Assembly: GCA_029762595.1 (NCBI GenBank)
Contig: JARVGJ010000020.1
Location: 1-41,401 of the forward strand
Origin: Methanolobus sp.
GTDB taxonomy: Archaea; Halobacteriota; Methanosarcinia; Methanosarcinales; Methanosarcinaceae
Direction of reading: 5' to 3'
Length of the DNA stretch: 41,401 nt
Below the pieces are notes generated by a model, which worked only from the letters and a program-made list of their open reading frames with translations, searched no databases and was not told where the DNA came from. Position 1 is the stretch's first letter. Every line of letters starts with the position of its first letter. The translations under genes and the position numbers were made by a program. Positions 29,605 through 37,920 of the stretch are shown one piece after another.

Positions 29605-29768
29605 TTATACTATATATAAATGACCAGTCTTCAGGAAGTGATAGGGTGCAGAATTTGCACCCCTATGGATATAGATCCGGTGGATAGACCGATTTCAAAG
29701 GTCTTTCTACCAAGATTAGCTCTAACACCGAGCTAATACAAAATAGATATGGATGATATATAGTATAA
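29605..29768. repeat. 13-bp inverted repeats flanking a structured element
   Basis: TTATACTATATAT at 29605-29617 is repeated exactly in inverted orientation at 29756-29768. Each copy can serve as a TATA box pointing inward, so the 138 bases between may be transcribed from either side. The pair also resembles terminal repeats of a miniature element. Confidence 0.65.
29641..29737. ncRNA. candidate structured RNA, three consecutive hairpins
   Basis: Hairpin 1 (29641-29666): ATAGGGTGCA pairs with TGCACCCCTAT, one bulge. Hairpin 2 (29679-29711): GGTGGATAGACC with GGTCTTTCTACC, 11 of 12 pairs including one G-T, 9-base loop. Hairpin 3 (29715-29737): ATTAGCTC with GAGCTAAT, perfect, 7-base loop. Inward-facing TATA boxes lie on both sides. 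Read on the minus strand the order resembles D-arm (TAGCTC...GAGCTA), anticodon arm and T-arm, but no acceptor stem forms, so it is not a normal tRNA. It could be an independent small RNA, or part of the pyl leader if transcription begins at the far TATA. Strand unresolved. Confidence 0.5.
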
Positions 29769-29859
29769 TTCTGTGTAATTTGTAAGATGGAATGTGAATT
29801 GTAAAGGGACATGATTTTTGCTACCCTTCCATGGTATCAGGAAAAAATCTTAAAATGGC

Positions 29860-30264
29860 TTATGTTTCTTTTTTGTTATCCCTTTGAAGCAACTGGTAAT
29901 TGTACAATGCTATCTCTATGGTAGTACGCAGATCATTTTCTTCAAAGGGTTTTAATATGTAACCACATGGGTTTGTCAGCTTGGCCTTCTGGAGGGTCTC
30001 ATCATCAGCATAGGCTGTAAGGTAGACAATAGGGACATCCATCCTCTCCAGGATCTGTCGGGATGCCTCTATACCGTCCATATTTCCTTTCAGCATGATA
30101 TCCATTAGTATAATATCCGGTGAAAATGCTTCAGCCTTGTTTATAGCTTCCTCACCTGTTGAAGCTACACTGGGTACCACATACCCAAGTTTTTTTAACC
30201 TGCTTTTAATTTCCAGCGCTACTATGTTTTCGTCTTCAACAACCAAGACTTTTATCTTTTCCAT
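29860..30264 (-). CDS. stand-alone response-regulator receiver (CheY-like)
   Basis: 134 residues, receiver domain only. Acidic pocket E10-D11 (VVEDENIVALEI), phospho-acceptor D55 (DIILMDIMLKGNMDG), switch Thr in VYLTAYADDE and Lys in YILKPFEENDL are all present. It has no DNA-binding output, so it must act by protein contact. It lies 11 bases after the Cache-domain kinase gene on the same strand and is its obvious partner. Confidence 0.92.
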   Translation of the reverse strand: MEKIKVLVVEDENIVALEIKSRLKKLGYVVPSVASTGEEAINKAEAFSPDIILMDIMLKGNMDGIEASRQILERMDVPIVYLTAYADDETLQKAKLTNPCGYILKPFEENDLRTTIEIALYNYQLLQRDNKKET

Positions 30265-30275
30265 TTATTACACCT

Positions 30276-32363
30276 TCAATCAGAATTCTCTATATTGAAT
30301 AAAATACTGAAAACAGTACCATGTTCTCTTTCTATTTCAATTATTCCATCTATCTGTTCCACAAGGATCATTACAAGTTTCAGTCCCAGAGACACATTAC
30401 TCTCGATATCAATGTCTTCCGGCAGTCCGATACCGTTATCTTTTATCTGAAGCAGGATATTCTCATCTTTGCGCCGGATAATAACTTCTATCTTTCCACG
30501 CATCTCCTGCGGGAAAGCATATTTAAGGGCATTTGATACAAGCTCGTTTATTATCATCCCAAGAGGAAGCACCGTATCTATCGAGAGAAGAATGTATTCT
30601 GTACTGGTATTGATATGAACATGCTGTTTTTGGATTGGATAGGCATCCACAATGTTCTGAAGTAGTTTCTGGCTGTACTCCTGAATGTCAATTTCCCTGG
30701 AACTACCTGTCTTGTAAAGTTTTTCATGGACAAGCGCCATTGATTTGACACGGTTCCTGCTGTCAAGGAAAGCTCCCACTACTTTTTTATTGTTGAATCG
30801 TTCTGATTCCAGGAATAGAAGGCTTGATATGATCTGCAGGTTGTTCTTTATTCTGTGATGCAGTTCCTTCTCACGAACCTTATCTGCCTCCCGGAGTGCC
30901 TTTTCAGCCCTGATGCGCTCGTTTGTAGTCTGAAGTAATGTTTTGCGTGTCTCTTCTATTCCTTCAGTGAGCACTTTAAAGTCTCCTTCCCCATTAATAA
31001 ACACTTCACGGGAAAAGTTATTTTCCTGAATGGATTTCAGCACTGCATTGGAATCGTCAATGACATCATCAAGATGTTGTGCCAGGTCATCCAGGGAATC
31101 CCCCATCTGTTTGAATTCTCCTTTAAGGGCCAACCGGCACCTTGCAGAAAGTTTGCCTTCTGACAGGGATTTACTCATTCGGATAGTTTCACGTATCGGA
31201 ACGATGAAAGCATCAAGTATCTTGTTCAACCCCCGGGGTATATCCCGGAAATCAATATCAACATCAAGGTCAGCTCTTGAGTTCAGATTTCCGTTAACAG
31301 CATCCTCAGCTATTTCCCCGAAATCTGAAATGATCTTACTGATCGAATCTGTGATGGACACTGCAATAAAATAAGAGAGCATTAACATGAAAAATATAGA
31401 TAGTGAGGATATCATTACCAATTCCACGGCAAGGATCTTTGAACCTGCGAATATCTCCTCTTTTGGGATAACAAGCAGAAAAGAATAGTTCCCTGTGCTT
31501 ATTGGTTCATAGAAAACCACTACTTCCTTATCTGTAGCAGGATCCATGGTCTCGAAAGTGCCGCCCTTACCATTCTTGATATTGCCTGCAGCAGCTGATA
31601 TTGCAGGATCATCAAAATCGTACAGGGTTTTTTTACTTGCCCAATCCCGGTATATGGGGTGAGTCACCAGCATTCCGTTGTTATCTGTTATGAAAGCATA
31701 TCCGTTATCAAAGGCTTTTATGCTGCCCACACTCTTATCCAGGTACTCCAGGGATACATCTACACCTGCAATACCTATGAATTCCCCTTCATATATTATT
31801 GGGGAAACATAACTGACCAGGTATATACCCTGGTAAAAATAAGGGCTTGTAACTGTATCCTGAAGTCTTCTTTTTGTGAGCTGGTAATAGTCTCCGGAAT
31901 TGTAATCTACCAGTGGCTCCATATCGATTTCCCCGTTGATGGTATTCCAGTAGGGAACGAACCTTCCGGTTTCATCGTGTCCGTAGGTTCCGGCGTATTC
32001 GGCATCCTTACCATCAAATGCATCAGGCTCAAATCCAATATAGATGCCCACTAAATTCGGATTATGGTACATCAGGTTGTTTAGCATCTGGTTGATTTCT
32101 TCCCTGTCCCTTGAATCATATTCTTCCAGGGAATGGGCAAAGGTCCTTGCTATTGCCATGTTCTTCTGCATTTCTCCGTCAAGCTGGTGTGATGATGCTT
32201 TAGCCAGTTCCACACCCTGAAGATATGCAAGTCTTTCAGCCTGATAATTCACCGTCGAGATTGTCACTGCAGTTGAAATACTGAGTATAACCAGGACGGC
32301 ACCGACAATATATAACATCAGTTTTATCTTAAGAGGCACATCTTTCCATCTTTTCAATGGCAT
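30276..32363 (-). CDS. membrane sensor histidine kinase, dCache-HAMP-HisKA_2-HATPase
   Basis: 695 residues. TM1 (about 13-34) and TM2 (about 306-332) bracket an extracellular double-Cache domain (GRFVPYWNTINGE, DYNSGDYYQL, VSPIIYEGEFIGIAGVDVSLEYL). HAMP and linker regions follow to ~470. The kinase core is of the HisKA_2 kind (KELHHRIKNNLQIISSLLFLES) with the ATPase motifs LGMIINELVSNALKYAFP and DNGIGLP. It probably senses a small extracellular molecule; an amine is tempting given the neighbours but unproven. GAGG precedes the ATG. It forms an operon with the receiver gene. Confidence 0.92.
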   Translation of the reverse strand: MPLKRWKDVPLKIKLMLYIVGAVLVILSISTAVTISTVNYQAERLAYLQGVELAKASSHQLDGEMQKNMAIARTFAHSLEEYDSRDREEINQMLNNLMYHNPNLVGIYIGFEPDAFDGKDAEYAGTYGHDETGRFVPYWNTINGEIDMEPLVDYNSGDYYQLTKRRLQDTVTSPYFYQGIYLVSYVSPIIYEGEFIGIAGVDVSLEYLDKSVGSIKAFDNGYAFITDNNGMLVTHPIYRDWASKKTLYDFDDPAISAAAGNIKNGKGGTFETMDPATDKEVVVFYEPISTGNYSFLLVIPKEEIFAGSKILAVELVMISSLSIFFMLMLSYFIAVSITDSISKIISDFGEIAEDAVNGNLNSRADLDVDIDFRDIPRGLNKILDAFIVPIRETIRMSKSLSEGKLSARCRLALKGEFKQMGDSLDDLAQHLDDVIDDSNAVLKSIQENNFSREVFINGEGDFKVLTEGIEETRKTLLQTTNERIRAEKALREADKVREKELHHRIKNNLQIISSLLFLESERFNNKKVVGAFLDSRNRVKSMALVHEKLYKTGSSREIDIQEYSQKLLQNIVDAYPIQKQHVHINTSTEYILLSIDTVLPLGMIINELVSNALKYAFPQEMRGKIEVIIRRKDENILLQIKDNGIGLPEDIDIESNVSLGLKLVMILVEQIDGIIEIEREHGTVFSILFNIENSD

Positions 32364-32428
32364 GGCCCTGTTCCTCTTTTAGAGAAAATGCTGTATTTTC
32401 CGGATTTTATCATGGATTTTCCCCTTGT

Positions 32429-33223
32429 TTACTGCAGCTCGGTCAACCTTATTGATGCCCTGTCCTTGTAGTAGCTGAAAAGCTCTCTGCCCCACTTCAG
32501 GGCATTTTCGTTGCTGCTAAATATATCCTGATGGTCATACCTGCCGTTCTTATTGAAGAAGCTTATAAGAAGCGTATTGTCTGTGACCGTGAATGCAGGG
32601 GGTGATATACTTTCATGTAAACAATATATCTCTGTATTGTTGAATTTGCTCATCTCACAGAATGTCTCGGGAAAATTCTCCTGAAGTGTCTCACATACAC
32701 CTTCTGTCAATATCAGGGATACTTTCCCTCCTTTTTTAGCAACCGCATTATAAAGATAAAGTTGTTCCGGATAGAAAAAAGAGAATACTGACATTACATT
32801 CTCAGTTTTGGATGTAGAGTTAATGAATTTCTGGGGAAGCTGGAACATATGCCCCAGGTCCTGCTCGAATAATTCACAATCACCAAGTTCACCCAGTCTT
32901 CTGGCAAAAGTCCTTGGTATATTTGCAAGGTTACGGCTTGTCCAATAGGTACTATTGTTCTCGAACAGGTTTGTAAGACCATAGGCAGGTTTGGCATTTA
33001 TACTTATAATCCTTCCAAGTTCGGATAGGACAAAAGTATCATCCTCCTGTGTTACCAGTCTTTCTTCCTTAAGTTCCTTCAAAGGAAGGTGCAGGGCACG
33101 CAGGTCCAGTTCAAGTTCGTTTTTTATTTCTTCGGCCGTTTTTGGTCCCAGGGTCAGAAGCATTAATATTTTTATTCTTTTCTGTGACAACCATACTATA
33201 TCTACCAGTGGAAAGGATGACAT
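32429..33223 (-). CDS. FilR1-type (DUF1724) winged-helix regulator, second copy
   Basis: 264 residues. An N-terminal ArsR-like winged helix (about 10-70, WLSQKRIKILMLLTLGPKTAEEIKNELEL) precedes the FilR1 domain typical of methanogen regulators (YWTSRNLANIPRTFARRLGELGDCEL and the end motif LLISFFNKNGRYDHQDIFSS...ALKWGRELF). Relatives such as Msr proteins control methyltransferase genes in Methanosarcina. GAGGGA precedes the ATG. It lies 22 bases after the first copy, in the same transcript. Confidence 0.85.
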   Translation of the reverse strand: MSSFPLVDIVWLSQKRIKILMLLTLGPKTAEEIKNELELDLRALHLPLKELKEERLVTQEDDTFVLSELGRIISINAKPAYGLTNLFENNSTYWTSRNLANIPRTFARRLGELGDCELFEQDLGHMFQLPQKFINSTSKTENVMSVFSFFYPEQLYLYNAVAKKGGKVSLILTEGVCETLQENFPETFCEMSKFNNTEIYCLHESISPPAFTVTDNTLLISFFNKNGRYDHQDIFSSNENALKWGRELFSYYKDRASIRLTELQ

Positions 33224-33245
33224 TACGTTCCCTCTTGTTCAAAGA

Positions 33246-34037
33246 TCAATTATCTGCCAGCAATTTAATAGCCATGGACCTTTTGCCATGATATTCAATA
33301 AGCTCTTTACCCCAGGAGACTGCACTCTGGTCAAAACTGAGGATATCTCTGTGTTCATACCTGCCGTCCTTGTTAAAAAGACTTAAATAAAGGAACTTTT
33401 CAGTAACACATAATATTGGTATATTGATTTTTTCCTCTGTCAGGAAAACATTTGATTTTGCAGATGAGAGCAATTTATCTGTGATATCTGGAAAATCTTT
33501 TTCCATTCTCTTGAATGCCTCAGGCAGCATGAACAATGAATATTCATCTGAGTTTTCTATTATCTGTGTGCAAAGTTTAGGATATGCCGGATGTATGTAT
33601 GTTTTTAGCATCATGACCTTTTTGCATTTGAGAATGTTTTCCCTGAATTCTTTAGGATAATTGTATATATTGTGCAGATCAGGCTCGATCAAATAATAAT
33701 GGCCAAGTTCACCTATCCTTTCAAGCAAATGGACGGGGATCCCTTTAAGATCCCGGGTATCCCAGAAATCCCTGTTCTCGTCTATTACCATTATAGTATC
33801 AAGGAAAAGCCTCATGTTGTCAACCAATAGTTCTCCTATCGCAGATAACTCCAAATTCTCTTTCTCTCCTACAACCAGGAAATCTTTTTTCAATTTTTTT
33901 ATCTGGGGCATTATCTCGCGTGTGGAAAGGTTCAGGGACTTTTTTATATGCTCTATGTCCCTAGAACCTTCTGCCAGGAGAAATAAAATCTTGATTCTTT
34001 TTTCAGAAAACCATAATGTTCCGGTAAGTTCTAGCAT
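33246..34037 (-). CDS. FilR1-type (DUF1724) winged-helix regulator, first copy
   Basis: About 263 residues, same architecture as its neighbour: winged helix (LWFSEKRIKILFLLAEGSRDIEHIKKSL) and FilR1 domain (FWDTRDLKGIPVHLLERIGELGHYYL; LYLSLFNKDGRYEHRDILSFDQSAVSWGKELIEYH). The ATG at 34037 is preferred; a GTG at 34043 is possible, but it forms part of the GGGTG Shine-Dalgarno. It is divergent from mtmC, with about 430 bases between, so it is a strong candidate regulator of the mtm genes. The copies are diverged paralogues. Confidence 0.85.
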   Translation of the reverse strand: MLELTGTLWFSEKRIKILFLLAEGSRDIEHIKKSLNLSTREIMPQIKKLKKDFLVVGEKENLELSAIGELLVDNMRLFLDTIMVIDENRDFWDTRDLKGIPVHLLERIGELGHYYLIEPDLHNIYNYPKEFRENILKCKKVMMLKTYIHPAYPKLCTQIIENSDEYSLFMLPEAFKRMEKDFPDITDKLLSSAKSNVFLTEEKINIPILCVTEKFLYLSLFNKDGRYEHRDILSFDQSAVSWGKELIEYHGKRSMAIKLLADN

Positions 34038-34138
34038 GTGCACCCTTATTAGTTGTAATTTCCATTCCTTATTAAGCTATTTCGCTTATCTTCCCTATTC
34101 TTCATTTTCCCCAAATCAGCAACTCTATCTGAACAACA

Positions 34139-34161
34139 TACCTGTGTACATTTCACAGGTA
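34139..34161. promoter_or_regulatory. operator-like inverted repeat
   Basis: TACCTGTG and CACAGGTA are perfect 8-base arms separated by 7 bases. It sits about 100 bases from the regulator start and 160 bases before the mtmC TATA box. Inside it the string GTGTACATTTCAC resembles GTGAACACATTTCAC before mtbC. Confidence 0.5.
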
Positions 34162-34319
34162 ATCATCCAGATCACAGACTTACAGGCAAATCATATTCCA
34201 TACGTTAAGTAGTATTCTCCTTGATAATCAACATTCCTTCCTGCAATATCAAAGGGATTGAACAATGACAATGTCTAGTTACATATCTTAGAACCGGTGA
34301 AAAATAACCAAGGGTCATT

Positions 34320-34331
34320 CTATATTTAAAA
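34320..34331 (+). promoter_or_regulatory. TATA box of mtmC
   Basis: ctatatttaaaa about 140 bases before the mtmC ATG; transcription would start near 34350, at the base of the leader hairpin. Confidence 0.55.
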
Positions 34332-34347
34332 AAGTATAACGGTTGTT

Positions 34348-34377
34348 AGGAGGTATCCGGTTTTAGGGATACGTCCT
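34348..34377 (+). promoter_or_regulatory. leader hairpin of mtmC
   Basis: AGGAGGTATCC pairs with GGATACGTCCT (10 of 11 pairs) around an 8-base loop, near the predicted 5' end of the mtmC transcript. It may stabilise the message or bind a regulator. Confidence 0.5.
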
Positions 34378-34465
34378 CATTGGTTGTATCTTCTGATTGC
34401 CATTATTCGGTTTATTGGTCGGTAAGATGGGATACAGTAAGAAAATAGGAGAAAGAGGTAGTAAA

Positions 34466-35119
34466 ATGTCAAATCAGGAAATATTAGACAAACTTAGGGA
34501 CACAATAGTGACCCAGAACATCAATGGCTGCAAGGAAGCTGCCCAGGAAGCCCTGGCTGCAGGCATGAGTCCTGTAGAAGCTATTGACAAAGGCCTTGCC
34601 GTAGGCATGAGAATAATCGGTGACAAATTCGAGGCAGCTGAGATCTATCTTCCGCAGATCATGATGTCTGCAAAGGCCATGAACAATGCAATGGAAGTAC
34701 TCAAGCCGGAATTGGAAAAAGTACAGGTTGGAGAGGGAACAGGTACAGCCATCACTTTTGTACAGGAAGGTGACATCCATGATATTGGGCACCGTCTTGT
34801 TTCGACAATGCTGGGTGCCAATGGTTTCCAGATAATTGACCTTGGAGTTGATGTTGCAAATGAGAAGATCATAGATGAGGTCAAGAAGAACAAAGGAAAG
34901 AAACTCATACTTGCAGGATCAGCTTTGATGACCACTTCAATGATGAGCCAGAAGGATACGATCGTAGCTCTAAAGGAAGAAGGGCTGAGGGATGATGTCA
35001 AAGTGATGTTTGGCGGAGCACCTGTATCACAGGCATGGATCGATGAGATCGGTGCAGATGCAACAGCAGAGAATGCTGCAGAGGCGGCCAAAGTGGCACT
35101 TGACCTGATGAGGAAATAA
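34466..35119 (+). CDS. mtmC: monomethylamine corrinoid protein MtmC
   Basis: 217 residues. A helical cap (B12-binding-2-like, 1-88) is followed by the B12-binding Rossmann domain with EGDIHDIGHRL, where H105 is the lower cobalt ligand, plus LILAGSALMTTSM and VMFGGAPVSQAW. It carries the methyl group from MtmB to MtbA. The start at 34466 was chosen because AAGAGGTAG precedes it and the family N-terminus begins MSNQEI. It is immediately upstream of mtmB (16 bases). Confidence 0.94.
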   Translation: MSNQEILDKLRDTIVTQNINGCKEAAQEALAAGMSPVEAIDKGLAVGMRIIGDKFEAAEIYLPQIMMSAKAMNNAMEVLKPELEKVQVGEGTGTAITFVQEGDIHDIGHRLVSTMLGANGFQIIDLGVDVANEKIIDEVKKNKGKKLILAGSALMTTSMMSQKDTIVALKEEGLRDDVKVMFGGAPVSQAWIDEIGADATAENAAEAAKVALDLMRK

Positions 35120-35135
35120 AGTGGGGTGAGAAGAA

Positions 35136-36512
35136 ATGACATACAGTAGATCTTTAGATGTTTATGAATTCTATGAGCGTGCTAAGACTGGCGAGAAGAT
35201 GTCCCAGGACGATTGGGATTTGATGGTAATTCCTTCAAAGACTGCAGAGCTCAAGCAGAAATATGGTCTGGACTTTAAGGGAGAGTTCGTTCCTACTGAC
35301 ATGGATATGGCAGAAAAGCTCTTCAAGGCAGGTTTTGAAATGCTCCTTGAAGCAGGTGTTTTCTGTACAGACACCAGCAGAGTTGTCAAGTATACTGAAG
35401 CTGAGATTTTAGATTCTCTTAACAATGTCCAGAGGGAATTCACACTTGGAACTGGAAGGGACCAGTCCTTTATCAGAAAAAGGAAAGTAGGTGACAAGAA
35501 AAAGCCACATGTCCAGGGTGGTCCTACGGGTGCTCCTGTATCTGAGAACATGTTCATGCCAGTTCACATGAGCTATGCACTTGAGAAAGAAGTCCAGACA
35601 ATTGTCAACGGTGTAATGGCTTCAGTCCGTGGTCATGGACCTGTACCCGGTAGTCCTTATGAAGTGCTTGCAGCCAAGACCGAAGGTCGTCTGATAAAAC
35701 AGGCATGTGCACTTGCAGGTCGCCCCGGTATGGGCATATAGGGACCAGAGACTTCCCTGTCCGCTCAGGGAAATATATCTGCTGACTGTGTCGGTGGCAT
35801 GGTTAGCAGTGACAGCCACGAGGTCTCCCAGCTCAATGAGCTTAAGATCGACCTTGATGCTATCAGTGTGGTCGCACATTATCAGGGCAACAGTGACATC
35901 ATTATGGATGAACAGATGCCTATCTTTGGTGGATACGCCGGTGGCGTAGAAGAGACTGCCATTGTTAATATTGCAACCCACATAAATGCTTTTGTAATGA
36001 ACAATGCAAGCTGGCACCTTGACGGCCCGATTCACATCCGCTGGGGATCCACCAACACCCGTGAGACCCTCATGATAGCAGGATGGACATGTGCAGCCAT
36101 TACAGAGTTCACTGACATACTTTCCGGTAACCAGTATTACCCATGTGCAGGTCCATGTACCGAGATGTGTCTGCTTGAGCTGTCCGCACAGTCCATTACA
36201 GACACTGCATCAGGACGTGAGATCCTCTCCGGTGTTGCATCCGCAAAGGGTGTTGCACTGGACAAGACCACAGGTATGGAAGCCAGGATGATGGGAGAAG
36301 TTGCAAGGGCAACAGCAGGAATGGAGATCGAAGAGGTCAACAAGATCCTTGATTCCCTTGTCAAGATGTACGAGGGCAACTATGCAAAAGCTCCTTCCGG
36401 AAAGACCTTCCAGGAATGCTACGATGTGAAGACCGTTACTCCTACTGCTGAATATCTGAAAGTGTATGACGGTGCACGCAAGAAACTTGAAGATCTGGGT
36501 CTGGTATTCTGA
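35136..36512 (+). CDS. mtmB: monomethylamine methyltransferase MtmB with in-frame amber (pyrrolysine)
   Basis: 458 residues when TAG at 35739-35741 (codon 202) is read as pyrrolysine; the same length and amber position as Methanosarcina barkeri MtmB. The frame is intact on both sides: CALAGRPGMGI before and GPETSLSAQGNISAD after the amber codon, with HEVSQLNELKIDLDAISVV and PCAGPCTEMCLLELSAQS further on. It transfers the methyl group of monomethylamine to MtmC; pyrrolysine positions the amine in the barrel. Annotating two short genes here would be wrong. GGGGTGAG precedes the ATG. It is the second gene of mtmCB, with mtmP and mtbA downstream. Confidence 0.97.
35739..35772 (+). promoter_or_regulatory. 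amber codon with downstream stem (PYLIS-like)
   Basis: TAG at 35739-35741 is followed, 11 bases on, by TTCCCTG (35753-35759) that pairs perfectly with CAGGGAA (35766-35772) across a 6-base loop. Its place matches the PYLIS stem described for mtmB; the element is thought to be helpful at most, not required. Confidence 0.6.
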
Positions 36513-36538
36513 ATGGATTGATCAAAGAACAAGATGGG

Positions 36539-36557
36539 CCGGCAATCTGATTGCCGG
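36539..36557 (+). promoter_or_regulatory. intercistronic hairpin between mtmB and mtmP
   Basis: CCGGCAAT and ATTGCCGG, 8 perfect pairs with a 3-base loop, with no T-run behind it. It may set the ratio of mtmCB to mtmP message by processing or partial termination. Confidence 0.55.
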
Positions 36558-36582
36558 TCTACTATAAAGGAAAGGAGGTAGA

Positions 36583-37830
36583 ATGATGAAAAATTTCGTT
36601 AACCTTGCATTGAAATTTTTCTTAATCATATTATTATTGAATATAATAGCTCCACCAGTTGCGGTTGCCCAGAGTCTTGAAGATATTTACAGCACTCCTA
36701 CCGGGGAAGAGGGCCTAACTGCTGATACGTCTCATCTGGAAGACGAGCTGCATAAGTGGAACAAGAACATGGACGTCTGGTTCATGCTGATGTTAGTCGC
36801 ATTCCTGATGCTTTTCATTAAGAAGTTCGAGTGGGGAGTGTGTCTTGCCGTGCTGCTTGTTACAGCTGGAAGTTTTATCACCTATATGGCAATACAGCAG
36901 TTCGTGTTCGGTCAGTTTGTCTGGACGCAGGACTGGACTATAATGGGTGTTTTTTGTGCTATTACGGTTGTGATAGCCATCGGGATCTTCCTGGGGACCA
37001 TTAAGATGTGGCAATATTTCCTGGCAGGAATACTCTTTGCACCAGCATGGATAGCAGTTGAATGGTGGATGTTCAGCTATCTGGAAGGTGTGGTCGATCC
37101 CGGAGGATCAATGCTTGTCCACATGGTAGCAGCTTACTGGGGCTGGGGAGTCATATTAACGCTCAGGGAAAAGAGAGCTTTTGATGTACCGGTCTTTACG
37201 ACCACGCACAGTGTGTCCTTTGTCTGGCTTGCATCCATGTTGTTGTGGGTACTTTGGCCCTCTTTCGTGACCGCATTACTACCTGCAGACCAGGTTACAT
37301 GGGCGATGTTCACATGTTATATGGCGGGTCTGGGTTCGATAATCACGACCTATATATTCTGTATGATATGGCAAAAGAAGGTCGATCCACTGGTGTTCAC
37401 ATACGCTATGCTGGCAGGCCTTGTGGCTATCGGATCACCGCTGACTTCTGTTGATCCGTGGACAGCTCTTGGAATCGGGCTTGTTGCAGGTGCAATATCA
37501 GCTACATGTTTCATCAAACTGCATCCCTGGCTTTGTGAAAAGATGGGAGTGCTTGATGTCATGGCAGTAAACAACCTTCATGGAATACCCGGTATCTTCG
37601 GAGCTATATGCGGAGGTATATTTGCCGGGGCACTGATGGCCAACTTTGTAAGCCTGGTAGGTGTTTTAGTTATTTCACTTGTGACCGGAGGAATAACAGG
37701 TTTGATTATCAGGGCTACAAGAGGAGAGATGGAAATAGGTAGTATGATGAGTGACGGTGCTGACTTTGTAGGATGGAAGCCGGAGCCTGTTGCAACAGAG
37801 GATGGAAAAGTAGTTGTTCAGGATGCCTGA
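36583..37830 (+). CDS. mtmP: Amt/Rh-like permease, probable methylamine transporter MtmP
   Basis: 415 residues. A signal-peptide-like N-terminus (ends near PPVAVAQ) is followed by about ten or eleven membrane helices. The Rh/Amt-like signature is in SMLVHMVAAYWGWGVIL (about 190) and in NNLHGIPGIFGAICGGIFAG (about 330), which carry the two pore-region histidines. In Methanosarcina a permease gene (mtmP) sits beside mtmCB, and monomethylammonium is an ammonium analogue, so methylamine uptake is the best guess. A perfect AGGAGGT Shine-Dalgarno lies close to two ATGs; 36586 has the better spacing. Confidence 0.85.
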   Translation: MMKNFVNLALKFFLIILLLNIIAPPVAVAQSLEDIYSTPTGEEGLTADTSHLEDELHKWNKNMDVWFMLMLVAFLMLFIKKFEWGVCLAVLLVTAGSFITYMAIQQFVFGQFVWTQDWTIMGVFCAITVVIAIGIFLGTIKMWQYFLAGILFAPAWIAVEWWMFSYLEGVVDPGGSMLVHMVAAYWGWGVILTLREKRAFDVPVFTTTHSVSFVWLASMLLWVLWPSFVTALLPADQVTWAMFTCYMAGLGSIITTYIFCMIWQKKVDPLVFTYAMLAGLVAIGSPLTSVDPWTALGIGLVAGAISATCFIKLHPWLCEKMGVLDVMAVNNLHGIPGIFGAICGGIFAGALMANFVSLVGVLVISLVTGGITGLIIRATRGEMEIGSMMSDGADFVGWKPEPVATEDGKVVVQDA

Positions 37831-37836
37831 ATCACT

Positions 37837-37853
37837 ATTTTTCATTTTTTTTT
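37837..37853 (+). terminator. T-tract after mtmP
   Basis: Two T-runs (5 and 9 bases) follow the mtmP stop. A TATA-like TATAAAT at 37887-37893 then precedes mtbA, so mtbA may have its own promoter as well as readthrough. Confidence 0.45.
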
Positions 37854-37920
37854 AGATTACACGAATTTCATGATTTTTTCATGATCTATAAATGACTATA
37901 ATGATGAAACAGAGGACAAT

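Larger units (their letters stand above)
34038..34465. other. divergent control region between FilR1 regulators and mtmC
   Basis: No gene. It contains an 8+8 inverted repeat (34139-34161), a copy of CAGATCACAG (34168-34177) that recurs before the lone corrinoid gene, the mtmC TATA box and the leader hairpin. An in-frame extension of mtmC to 34397 exists but lacks corrinoid-protein character. Confidence 0.6.

Noticed and set aside
29641-29737. Three-hairpin element as tRNA-Pyl
   Set aside because: No acceptor stem, second loop lacks a CTA anticodon, and the stems are too long for a tRNA.
34397-34465. Longer N-terminus for mtmC starting at 34397
   Set aside because: The extra 23 residues do not look like the family and a good Shine-Dalgarno precedes the ATG at 34466.
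35136-35741. mtmB read as a 201-residue gene followed by a second gene, or as a pseudogene
   Set aside because: The frame continues with full MtmB similarity after TAG, at the known pyrrolysine codon, and the Pyl machinery is encoded in the same window.
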